From: an uncultured Eubacterium sp.
GTDB taxonomy: Bacteria > Bacillota > Clostridia > Lachnospirales > Lachnospiraceae
Length of the DNA: 49,291 nt
Reading direction: 5' to 3'
Assembly: GCA_905236235.1 (NCBI GenBank)
Contig: CAJOPA010000013.1
Location: 1 to 49,291 of the forward strand
Positions 17,705 to 24,653 of this stretch are shown here, in pieces. Position numbers and translations under genes: made by a program. The notes beneath the pieces were generated by a model, which was not told the origin of the DNA, made no database searches, and worked only from the letters and a program-made list of their open reading frames with translations. Numbering within the stretch: position 1 is the stretch's first letter; every line of letters starts with the position of its first letter.

Positions 17705-18682
17705 TTAACCCTCCCTGATGATCGATGTCAGTCGAACTGCATAATTGTCCTCGACCGCACCGGGCAGTGCTTTAAATTTATGTATATTGCCGACAAAAAC
17801 GTCTAATTCCTCATCTACTTTCTTGTCCAGCCTGATGATGTCACCCAATTGAAGATTCAGAAAATCCGTAACGGATACGTAACTGCTTCCGAGGACCGCT
17901 TTGATCGGCATCGGCGCCTTGGCGATCAATGCCTGAATCTGCTCGGAATTCTCTTCGACTTCGAACGTCTGCGCATTGGCATACCAGTATTTGGTATTTA
18001 ATTTGTCCATAACCTCTTTGAGTGTCAGATAGGGAAGACAGAAATTCATAAGACCTTCCGTCTCACCGATCCTTACATTCAGGGTAACGATCGCCGCCAT
18101 CTCCGTCGGAGAGATAAGCTGTGCAAACTGCGAATTGGTCTCGATACGTTCCAGTCTCGGCCGCAGGTCCAACACGTTGGCCCAGGGCTCTCTCAACTGG
18201 TTGACGCAAACATTCAAAAGCCGTTCAATAATCAAAAGCTCGATCTCAGAAAACTCCCTGGTCTTCTCCAGCGGAAGTCCCACGCCGCCAAGCATCCTGT
18301 CTACCATAACAAATCCCAGGTTGGTGGCAAGTTCCATCAGGATCGTCCCGTTTAAGGGTTCAAAATTCACGATGGCAAGAAGCACGGGGTTGGAAAGCGC
18401 ATTGGAAAACTCGGAAAACGTTACCGCCTCGGAGCTGATCACTTCTACCTGTACAGCTTTTCTCAAATATCCGGGAAGTGCACTGGAAAGCACACGTCCG
18501 TAGTTTTCAAAAATGATCTCCAGGGTACGTAAATGATCCTTCGAGAACTTTGAAGGCCTTGCAAAATCATAGTTTTTGACAGGTCTTTCCGGTCCTTCCT
18601 TGATCTCTTCCACATCAAGTTCGCCGCTGTTTAACGCTTGCAGCAAACTGTCTATCTCATTTTGAGACAGAACTTCGCTCAT
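17705..18682 (-). CDS. fliM: Flagellar motor switch protein FliM
   Basis: A 325-residue FliM. The N-terminal CheY-P binding peptide VLSQNEIDSLL is followed by a variable linker, a CheC-like middle domain (about 45-235) that binds FliG, and a C-terminal SpoA domain that meets FliY. The middle domain includes the typical DRMLGGVGLPLEKTREFSEIE region. The ATG has a weak upstream GGTGGTGAGG site, 72 bases after fliL. The two switch genes fliM and fliY are adjacent, as in Bacillus. Confidence 0.97.
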   Translation of the reverse strand: MSEVLSQNEIDSLLQALNSGELDVEEIKEGPERPVKNYDFARPSKFSKDHLRTLEIIFENYGRVLSSALPGYLRKAVQVEVISSEAVTFSEFSNALSNPVLLAIVNFEPLNGTILMELATNLGFVMVDRMLGGVGLPLEKTREFSEIELLIIERLLNVCVNQLREPWANVLDLRPRLERIETNSQFAQLISPTEMAAIVTLNVRIGETEGLMNFCLPYLTLKEVMDKLNTKYWYANAQTFEVEENSEQIQALIAKAPMPIKAVLGSSYVSVTDFLNLQLGDIIRLDKKVDEELDVFVGNIHKFKALPGAVEDNYAVRLTSIIREG

Positions 18683-18754
18683 GAATCCTCACCACCTTTG
18701 TTCCGGAGAGTCGCCTCATCCCCAAGGACATCCCCGGCTGCTACCATCATCCCG

Positions 18755-19270
18755 TTACTGGGTCACCATATAATTGAATTCCACGGAGAGCAGGAAGCTT
18801 GTACCTGCAAAGAGATTTTTAAGCTCCTCCAAAATGGTGTCCTTGACACCGTCCGTGTCTTCATAAAACTCTTCTAAACTAAACTGGCTGACGGTCTTAA
18901 TGATCGTACTCTTGATCAAGTCCTCACGATCCGCGATCGTGCTGCCGTAATCACTGTAGCCGTCTCCCTTGGAATCCATAGAGATCGTAATGCCCAATAC
19001 AGCCATGTGACTCTCGCCGTCCTCACCCGCTTTTAACGGAATGGTCAGGTTCTCCTCCAGGGAGTAGGTAACTACCTGATCAAGCGGTACGGTGGACGCA
19101 TTGCCTTCTTTGTCCGTATTCAGATCCAGGTCGATCGCTGTAGCGATCTGGGTGATCAATGCATTGACATTCTTTGCCTGCGGTACAAGGGTAAATACGA
19201 TCAGGCAGCTTAATACCAGATTGACCAGCACCATGGCCAGGATCACAACAGTCAGAAGATTCTTCTTCAT
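18755..19270 (-). CDS. fliL: Flagellar basal body-associated protein FliL
   Basis: A 171-residue protein with one N-terminal membrane helix (about residues 5-28) and an extracytoplasmic domain of the FliL/stomatin-like kind, ending in SVEFNYMVTQ. FliL rings surround the stator and help it stay active. Weak conservation is normal for this family; the assignment rests on size, topology, C-terminal pattern and position between motB and fliM. Ribosome binding site GAAAGGAACC precedes the ATG, 18 bases after motB. Confidence 0.88.
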   Translation of the reverse strand: MKKNLLTVVILAMVLVNLVLSCLIVFTLVPQAKNVNALITQIATAIDLDLNTDKEGNASTVPLDQVVTYSLEENLTIPLKAGEDGESHMAVLGITISMDSKGDGYSDYGSTIADREDLIKSTIIKTVSQFSLEEFYEDTDGVKDTILEELKNLFAGTSFLLSVEFNYMVTQ

Positions 19271-19288
19271 AGCCGGGTTCCTTTCTTG

Positions 19289-20323
19289 CTATACACTCGA
19301 GTTGTAGGAATTGTATAATTTAATCTCCACGCGGCGGTTTAATGCCCGTCCTTCCGCTGTGGAATTGTCAGCGATCGGATAATACTCTCCTCGTCCGGAA
19401 TACTTCACATAGACGGGGTCGAGTCCGATGGTATCGATCATATAATCCGCCACGGACAATGCTCTGTAAGTGGAAAGCACACGGTTATTGGGGTAACGTT
19501 CCGTATTGCTCGGCACGTTGTCCGTATGGCCTTCGATATCCACGATATGTTCCGGATAGGAAAGCAGGATCGATCCCACCTTGGACAAAATATCATAGGC
19601 GCCTTCCTTGATCTCCGCGGAGCCGGAATCAAACAATAGCGCACCGCTTAATTTGATCACGACATAGTCCGAAGTGAAGGATATATCCAAAAGATCTGCG
19701 ATCCCAAGATCCTCCGCCATGGATTGCACAGCCTTTGCCATCTCTTCCGTCTCGCTGGCGGAAAGCTTCTCGTATTGGTCAACGATCTCTTCCTCGGAGG
19801 CTGCATTCGCATTCTGATCGGCATCGGCCCCTTGATCGTCTTGGTTGGCATTCGCACCTTGATCGTCCTGGTTGGCATTCGCGTTCTGATCGGCGTTCTG
19901 GTCGGCATTGGCCCCTTGCTCGCTCTGATCGTTCTGGCTTTGCTGATCCGATTGCTCTCCGTTGTTTTCGCTTTGATCGCTCTGTTCCTGATTTTCACCG
20001 AAATCCTCGGTGTCTCCCTGATTGTTCTCCGTAATATTGGCACCGTTGGAGTTGGCCAGTTCGTTTAAGTAAATATCATAGTCGCTCAACATACTGATGC
20101 CGGCACCCACCAGGTCACCATCACCGATCGTATCGGTACCACCGGTCAACACACTGAAGCTGCTCTGTATGGAGGCGATGACCATCTGAAACTTCTCCGC
20201 ATCCACGGTAGACATGGAGAACAGTAATACGAAGAAGCAAAGCAGAAGGTTCATCAAGTCGGAGAATGTGGCCATCCACGCAGGGGAACCTGCAGGGGCC
20301 TCGTCCTGTTGTTTCCTTGCCAA
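19289..20323 (-). CDS. motB: Flagellar stator protein MotB
   Basis: A 344-residue stator subunit. Residues ~18-38 form the single membrane helix with the ion-binding Asp22 in FSDLMNLLLCFF; residues ~210-335 form the OmpA-like peptidoglycan-binding domain (VDIEGHTDNVPS, NNRVLSTYRAL, GRALNRRVEI). Between helix and domain lies a linker of about 85 residues composed mainly of Asn, Gln, Asp, Glu, Ser and Ala. The start codon is TTG: the motA tail supplies GGAGGTG seven bases before it and no ATG gives the conserved N-terminus. Three bases separate it from the motA stop. With MotA it drives rotation by ion flow; H+ versus Na+ cannot be told from the sequence alone. Confidence 0.95.
   Translation of the reverse strand: MARKQQDEAPAGSPAWMATFSDLMNLLLCFFVLLFSMSTVDAEKFQMVIASIQSSFSVLTGGTDTIGDGDLVGAGISMLSDYDIYLNELANSNGANITENNQGDTEDFGENQEQSDQSENNGEQSDQQSQNDQSEQGANADQNADQNANANQDDQGANANQDDQGADADQNANAASEEEIVDQYEKLSASETEEMAKAVQSMAEDLGIADLLDISFTSDYVVIKLSGALLFDSGSAEIKEGAYDILSKVGSILLSYPEHIVDIEGHTDNVPSNTERYPNNRVLSTYRALSVADYMIDTIGLDPVYVKYSGRGEYYPIADNSTAEGRALNRRVEIKLYNSYNSSV
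19799..20050 (-). repeat. Low-complexity repeats in the motB linker
   Basis: This stretch codes for MotB residues about 92-175, built from imperfect repeats such as NANQDDQGA and NADQNA with matching DNA repeats. It is a hydrophilic spacer between membrane helix and peptidoglycan-binding domain. The repeated DNA is prone to length change by slippage. Confidence 0.8.
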
Positions 20324-20326
20324 GCC

Positions 20327-21121
20327 TTACTCACCTCCGGCTTCGTTTTCATCCGTCATGGTCGCGCGTACTTTCGGCGACAGGAAGGATTTGAGTTTCT
20401 CTTCGATGACACGGGGGTTCTCTCCGGCCTGAATGGAAAGCAGTCCTTCTACCACGACTTCCTTCATGGTGACTTCCTCAGCGTTTCTGACCTTCATCTT
20501 GCCGGCCGTGGGGTTACACAGCCAGTTGGCGATCAAAGAACCGTATAACGTAGTTAACAATGCCGTCGCCATGGCAGGGCCGATGGCGGAAGCATCCGAC
20601 ATGTTCTGTAACATCTTAACGAGACCGATCAGGGTACCGATCATACCCCAGGCAGGACCAAGCTCTGCCCACTTTTCCCAAAAAGCGATAACGCTTTTGT
20701 GTCTGGTCTCTACGCAAATAAGCTCCGTCTCAAGGATACCGCGCACAAGCTCCGGGTCGGTACCGTCCACGACGAGCATGACGCCCTTTTTCAAAAAGTC
20801 ATCATCGATCTCCGCGGAGGCTTCCTCGAGTGCAAGCAAGCCCTCCTTACGGGCGACGTTGGAAAGATTGATGATCTGCTTGATGGTGTCCGTCGGAGAA
20901 GACGTGCCAGCCTTGAAATTGATCTTGTAGCCTTTCAGTCCGGTCAGGAAACCGTCGATGGTATTGTTACCCAATACACCAAAAATCGATCCGCCCACCG
21001 TAATGATGACGGAAGCCATGTCAATGAAACCCGGTATCGCGGAGACGCCATCGCCCCACAGAATACCGAAGATAACCATAACAAAACCCATTATCAGACC
21101 AAGCAAAGACGCCAGATCCAT
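20327..21121 (-). CDS. motA: Flagellar stator protein MotA
   Basis: A 264-residue MotA with four membrane helices, two near the N-terminus (MDLASLLGLIMGFVMVIFG and the next) and two near residues 150-205 (AWGMIGTLIGLVKML and the SLIANWLCNP region). The cytosolic loop between them carries the charged residues that touch FliG. The start is put at the ATG preceded by AGGTGAG at seven bases; an in-frame GTG 12 bases upstream forms part of that site. It is the first gene after the 280-bp gap behind flgE and has a good promoter there (21190-21218). Confidence 0.96.
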   Translation of the reverse strand: MDLASLLGLIMGFVMVIFGILWGDGVSAIPGFIDMASVIITVGGSIFGVLGNNTIDGFLTGLKGYKINFKAGTSSPTDTIKQIINLSNVARKEGLLALEEASAEIDDDFLKKGVMLVVDGTDPELVRGILETELICVETRHKSVIAFWEKWAELGPAWGMIGTLIGLVKMLQNMSDASAIGPAMATALLTTLYGSLIANWLCNPTAGKMKVRNAEEVTMKEVVVEGLLSIQAGENPRVIEEKLKSFLSPKVRATMTDENEAGGE

Positions 21122-21189
21122 AAACAATCTCACCTGCCCTTACACATGCGCCCCTGAGGCACGAAAAATATACGTACCTATTCAGATAT

Positions 21190-21218
21190 ATTTTACTAAA
21201 CTTTTTCCTTATTGTCTA
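21190..21218 (-). promoter_or_regulatory. Candidate sigma-A promoter for motA and downstream genes
   Basis: -35 TAGACA and -10 TAAAAT, each one mismatch from consensus, with a 17-base spacer, reading towards motA 69 bases downstream. It would start a second transcript covering motA to the end of the cluster. A further weaker pair (TTGCAT, 17 bases, TATTAT) lies upstream at about 21270-21300, overlapping the large hairpin. Confidence 0.65.
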
Positions 21219-21237
21219 CTTAATTCTATAAATTCTG

Positions 21238-21254
21238 CGACGAAATTTTCATCG
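21238..21254. promoter_or_regulatory. 17-bp palindrome upstream of the motA promoter
   Basis: The sequence CGACGAAATTTTCATCG is an inverted repeat around a central base, with only one arm position unmatched. It lies 20 bases upstream of the -35 box of the motA promoter candidate, a suitable place for a dimeric regulator. It does not match the CodY consensus (10 of 15). The regulator, if any, is unknown. Confidence 0.4.
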
Positions 21255-21285
21255 AAACCACATCATTTTGTGTCTATAATACAAC

Positions 21286-21320
21286 ATATAGGGGAACTAT
21301 GCAAGATAGCCCCCCTATAT
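21286..21320 (-). other. Strand-specific 15-bp RNA hairpin between flgE and motA
   Basis: In minus-strand RNA the arms (outer part AUAUAGGGG and CCCCUAUAU, inner part GGCUAU and AUAGUU) form 15 continuous pairs, two of them G-U, around the five-base loop CUUGC. On the plus strand the two G-U pairs become A-C mismatches, so selection appears to act on RNA read in the flgE direction. No U-run follows on that strand. It starts about 80 bases after the flgE stop and may stabilise or cut the mRNA, or act as a weak terminator. Confidence 0.7.
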
Positions 21321-21353
21321 TTTTGGAATTATTTATTCAATTTTGGTATTTAC

Positions 21354-21374
21354 CACACAATTTGTTTTTGTGTG
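21354..21374 (-). other. Short hairpin just after flgE
   Basis: Arms CACACAA and TTGTGTG (7 bp) around a seven-base loop, 27 bases after the flgE stop codon and upstream of the larger hairpin. No U-run follows. Together the two hairpins mark the only wide break inside the motility cluster. Confidence 0.5.
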
Positions 21375-21400
21375 TTATGTAAATCTATCTCCTACCGGCA

Positions 21401-23440
21401 TTAACGCTTCAGATTGATCAATTCTTCAAGCATCGTATCCGAAGTGGTAATGATCCTGGAGTTTGCCTGGAAACCACGCTGGGTGGTGATCAGGTTCGTA
21501 AACTCGGAGGAAAGATCCACGTTGGACATTTCCAACTGACCCGTTGCGATGGAGCCGCCGTCAGCGGTAACATCGGTACCGATGCCGTCGAAGGAACCGG
21601 AGTTTAAGGTCTCAGCATAGCAGTTGTTACCGAGGGACTCCAGACCGGAAGCATTGGCAAAAACAGCCACTGCGATCTGACCCAAGAGAATGGTGTCACC
21701 ATTGTCATAGGAGCCGTAGATCATACCGTTTGTGTTAACGGAGATACCGGTCATGGCACCGAGAACACGACCCGTACCGAGGATGGTGCTTCCGCTTGCC
21801 ACACCACGGCTTGCGCCGAGCGTGGAAGTGCCGGAATTGTCATAGTTCTTGGCTGTGGAAAAATCAACTTCGATATCGGAGAAATTGTTGCCGAGCACCG
21901 AAGAAAGATTTAAAGTCGCCGTCTTCTCTCCTTCGTAATTGATATAAGAAAAGCTACCGTCATCCGCGTCGAATGCCAGATGATAACCTGCGGTTACCAC
22001 GGAGCTCTTGCTGTAGGTAAAGCCGTCACTGATATCGGAATCCGCACTCTCGTACGTGATATTCTTTACGCCGCTGTAGCCGTCTTCCAGGCCGAATGCG
22101 GTCATATACTGGCCCGTTGTGGAGATCACGCCGCCGGTCATGATGACGCTTCGGGTGGTATCATAGTAACCTTCCGTGAGCATGGAAGAGATCTCGGACT
22201 CCGCAACCTGCGTCGTATAACGGATACCCGCAGATACATCGCCGGCCGTACCGCTTAAGAAGGTCACGCTGACGGAGGAAGCATCCAGGCCAAGCGCCGC
22301 TGCGACCATATCACTGGTATTGCAGGTAGCACCGGAGGGATCCTTGATCACGCCGCCGTCATAGGTGTAGCCGTCCTGTAAAGAAGCCTGGATGGCTGCA
22401 GCCGTCATGGTGGTGTCATAGGTAAAACCGCCGGCAAAATTATAATCCGTGCCACTGTTGTAAGTGATATTGGAATAGGACACACCTGCCGTATCCGAGG
22501 TAAGACCGAGGATGGAATAAATGTCATCTCCCGCTCCGACAGCCGTAGCGTCTTCGGTTTTTACAATCTGATCAAATGCCGCAAGGTATTTGTAACCGGT
22601 TACCAGACGGTTGGAAATCTGTCCGGTAGCGATGGTGTAAGTCGCCGTATCGCTGTCCAACTCGCCGTTACCCCAGATCTCATCCATGTCATTCTGGGTA
22701 GCGATGGTATTGCCGTTTGAATCAATGATGCTCTTTAAGGAAACCGTATAAACATTTAAACGGTCTTCCGTGGGATTGGCTTCCGGTGTTGCCGTTACCG
22801 CGAATTTGGCGGTGTAGGAATAACCAAGGTCATCATAGATGGTTACGGACATGGTATAACCGTCATCGGTGTTAAGATCCGTGGAGTTGGCATCCAGGAC
22901 ACCCGATACCGTTACCTGGCTGGTTGCTTCCGGAGAAGATACGAGGTTGGCCTCACTCTTGATACGAAGTGCGGATACCGTATCCTTCTTGATCTCGCCG
23001 GTCACGGCATCGACCTGCCAACCCATAACGTTGTAACCGGTGGATGCCATACACAGGTTACCTTCTCCGTCGAGGTAGAAGGAACCGTCTCTGGTAAAGT
23101 AATTGGAACCACCGTTATTTACGATAAAGAAGCTGTCGCCGGAAATCTTTAAGTCCAGTGCCTCTCCCGTCGTCTGTGCAGCACCTTCGGAAGTGATGCT
23201 CACCTTCATGGAAGCCGTGGTAACACCGAGACCGATCTGCTTTGCGTTGGTACCGCCGGTACCGGTCAAAGCATTGGATCCGGATGCACTCTGGGTCGTC
23301 TGATACATAACGTCGTTGAAATTAACGGACGTGGATTTGAATGCGATGGTGTTAACGTTTGCGATATTGTTACCGATAACGTCCATTTTTGTCTGATGTG
23401 TTTTCAATCCTGACACAGCAGAATACAATGATCTCATCAT
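21401..23440 (-). CDS. flgE: Flagellar hook protein FlgE, enlarged
   Basis: A 679-residue hook protein, much longer than the roughly 260-450 residues of common FlgE. The conserved rod-hook N-terminus (MRSLYSAVSGLKTHQTKMD, IGNNIANVNT) and C-terminus (TTQRGFQANSRIITTSDTML) are intact. The extra length lies in the surface-exposed middle, where three related segments can be aligned: about residues 310-365, 382-439 and 448-487, each with a GLxxxxxxV start, an ITY-type strand, a GFTY/GIRY strand and a GY turn. The ATG has AAGGAGG nine bases upstream; the next codon is also ATG. A 92-base gap with a second AGGAGG and a small inverted repeat separates it from the preceding gene. No flbD/swrD-like gene follows. 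Confidence 0.95.
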   Translation of the reverse strand: MMRSLYSAVSGLKTHQTKMDVIGNNIANVNTIAFKSTSVNFNDVMYQTTQSASGSNALTGTGGTNAKQIGLGVTTASMKVSITSEGAAQTTGEALDLKISGDSFFIVNNGGSNYFTRDGSFYLDGEGNLCMASTGYNVMGWQVDAVTGEIKKDTVSALRIKSEANLVSSPEATSQVTVSGVLDANSTDLNTDDGYTMSVTIYDDLGYSYTAKFAVTATPEANPTEDRLNVYTVSLKSIIDSNGNTIATQNDMDEIWGNGELDSDTATYTIATGQISNRLVTGYKYLAAFDQIVKTEDATAVGAGDDIYSILGLTSDTAGVSYSNITYNSGTDYNFAGGFTYDTTMTAAAIQASLQDGYTYDGGVIKDPSGATCNTSDMVAAALGLDASSVSVTFLSGTAGDVSAGIRYTTQVAESEISSMLTEGYYDTTRSVIMTGGVISTTGQYMTAFGLEDGYSGVKNITYESADSDISDGFTYSKSSVVTAGYHLAFDADDGSFSYINYEGEKTATLNLSSVLGNNFSDIEVDFSTAKNYDNSGTSTLGASRGVASGSTILGTGRVLGAMTGISVNTNGMIYGSYDNGDTILLGQIAVAVFANASGLESLGNNCYAETLNSGSFDGIGTDVTADGGSIATGQLEMSNVDLSSEFTNLITTQRGFQANSRIITTSDTMLEELINLKR
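21980..22513 (-). repeat. Threefold internal repeat in the FlgE variable domain
   Basis: Three diverged units of about 40-60 codons each: 22346-22513, 22124-22297 and 21980-22099. They share the pattern ILGL/ALGLD/AFGLE at the start, SV/GV strands, GFTY or GIRYT, and end in L..GY with GGVI after the first two. The similarity is at protein level; the DNA is diverged, so the duplication is old. Confidence 0.6.
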
Positions 23441-23532
23441 AAGGCATATCCTCCTTGTTTTGATATCATTGTGCTGTAGATGGGAGATCCCTTCTGTCGG
23501 TCGGGGATCCTTAACCTCCTTGTAAGGTCCGG

Positions 23533-23928
23533 TCAGATCACTACAGCACCGTCGATATTGGTGTAAATATTATTCGTTGTTTCTTCTTTGTCGATAGCGG
23601 TCACAACCACCTGGCTCGGTATGTTTACGATGAATGCCAGGGAATCCACCATGATCAGCGAATCCTTGATGCCTTTTTCTTCCGCCATCTGCGCTCCCGT
23701 TTCCAAACGGTTTAATTGATCCTCAGATAAATCAATATTCCGGTCGTTTAATCTTTGCGATGCGTGCTTCGAAAATCTTAACTCTCCGCCGTTTAATTCT
23801 CTCTGCTTCTTGGAAAAGATTTCCTGAAAACTTACATCCGAAGATGGTTTGGCGACTTTGCCGGATGTTTGATTCAGATATTGATCCGTAACCTGTTCTA
23901 TGGAAACGAAACGATTTACGCCTGCCAT
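23533..23928 (-). CDS. Flagellar operon protein, TIGR02530 family
   Basis: A 131-residue protein matching the small family named TIGR02530 (flagellar operon protein), found between flgD and flgE in Clostridia and some Bacilli. The family hallmark is visible in the middle: FSKHASQRLNDRNIDLSEDQ, a helix-rich segment, followed by strands (DSLIMVDSLAFIVNI and VVVTAIDKEE). No signal sequence or membrane segment, so cytosolic. Its function is not established; a chaperone or regulator of hook-cap assembly would fit the position. The start is set at the ATG with AAGGAG nine bases upstream; an in-frame ATG nine bases earlier is too close to that site. Confidence 0.85.
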   Translation of the reverse strand: MAGVNRFVSIEQVTDQYLNQTSGKVAKPSSDVSFQEIFSKKQRELNGGELRFSKHASQRLNDRNIDLSEDQLNRLETGAQMAEEKGIKDSLIMVDSLAFIVNIPSQVVVTAIDKEETTNNIYTNIDGAVVI

Positions 23929-23963
23929 AAAAATCATCTCCTTTGCAAGTTACGAAGGTGAAT

Positions 23964-24635
23964 CTATCCTTCGGTTCCTTCCGTTGATTCAGCCGCTTCC
24001 TTGAGTTTGGCGAGTGTGCTTTCCAGAGAGGAAAGTCTCTGTACCAGGCTGCTGTCCACAAACTGCTTCTGATACGTCGTCATGGAATCGTACGCCGTTC
24101 TTGCTGCCGTAACGCCCGATGCACTGCTTAAGGTCAGATCCTTTTGTGCGGGAAGTGCGTTCATCATGGCCTCAAAAGTCTCTGCCAGTGTGAGGGCATC
24201 CAGGTAATCCGGATCCACGATACTATCAAGTTCCGACATGGAGAACATCTTCTCTCCGGATGCTCCGGTCACGCACAGGCTGACCTCTCCGTCATCTCCC
24301 TTTTCCAAGTAGCTGACAACACCGGAATAATAGGAAGTATCTCCGGATGCGGCCGTGGATTTCATGATCACGGTCTTGCCCACAAGACTTGTGGCTTCGA
24401 TCTCTTGTGCCGAGTCTGCAAGTGCGGTCATCTTTTCCACTTCAGTAAAGGTAGCATACTGGCCGACCCATTCCGTATTGGTGGTAGGTTCCAAAGGATC
24501 CTGGTATTTCATCTCCGCTACGAGAAGCTGAAGGAAAAGATCCTGATCGCCCATGGACTTCGACGTCTCCGCCGTTGTGGTTTTCGCCTTGGTGCTTACA
24601 ACTTCGCCATCCTGAATCTGTAATGTAAGTGCCAT
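23964..24635 (-). CDS. flgD: Hook assembly (hook-capping) protein FlgD
   Basis: A 223-residue FlgD, which caps the growing hook and lets FlgE subunits fold. The conserved N-terminal export/cap segment is present around DQDLFLQLLVAEMKYQDPLEP and the following NTEWVGQYATFTEVEKM. The middle (VGKTVIMKS, YYSGVVSYLEKG) is the usual beta domain. About residues 165-223 are an extra Ala/Ser/Thr/Glu-rich helical tail, beyond the core I recognise as FlgD. Sits directly after fliK, as in Bacillus. Confidence 0.94.
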   Translation of the reverse strand: MALTLQIQDGEVVSTKAKTTTAETSKSMGDQDLFLQLLVAEMKYQDPLEPTTNTEWVGQYATFTEVEKMTALADSAQEIEATSLVGKTVIMKSTAASGDTSYYSGVVSYLEKGDDGEVSLCVTGASGEKMFSMSELDSIVDPDYLDALTLAETFEAMMNALPAQKDLTLSSASGVTAARTAYDSMTTYQKQFVDSSLVQRLSSLESTLAKLKEAAESTEGTEG

Positions 24636-24653
24636 GTTTTCTCCTTTCCGTCC

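Noticed and set aside
19799..20050. Repeat block in motB considered as a CRISPR or integration site
   Set aside because: In-frame, hydrophilic coding repeats inside an intact motB.
21238..21254. CodY box near motA
   Set aside because: AATTTTC is present but only 10 of 15 consensus positions match; kept only as an unassigned palindrome.
21134..21400. c-di-GMP or other riboswitch in the motA leader
   Set aside because: The hairpins lack the conserved core bases of GEMM-type riboswitches, and the larger one lies upstream of the best promoter.
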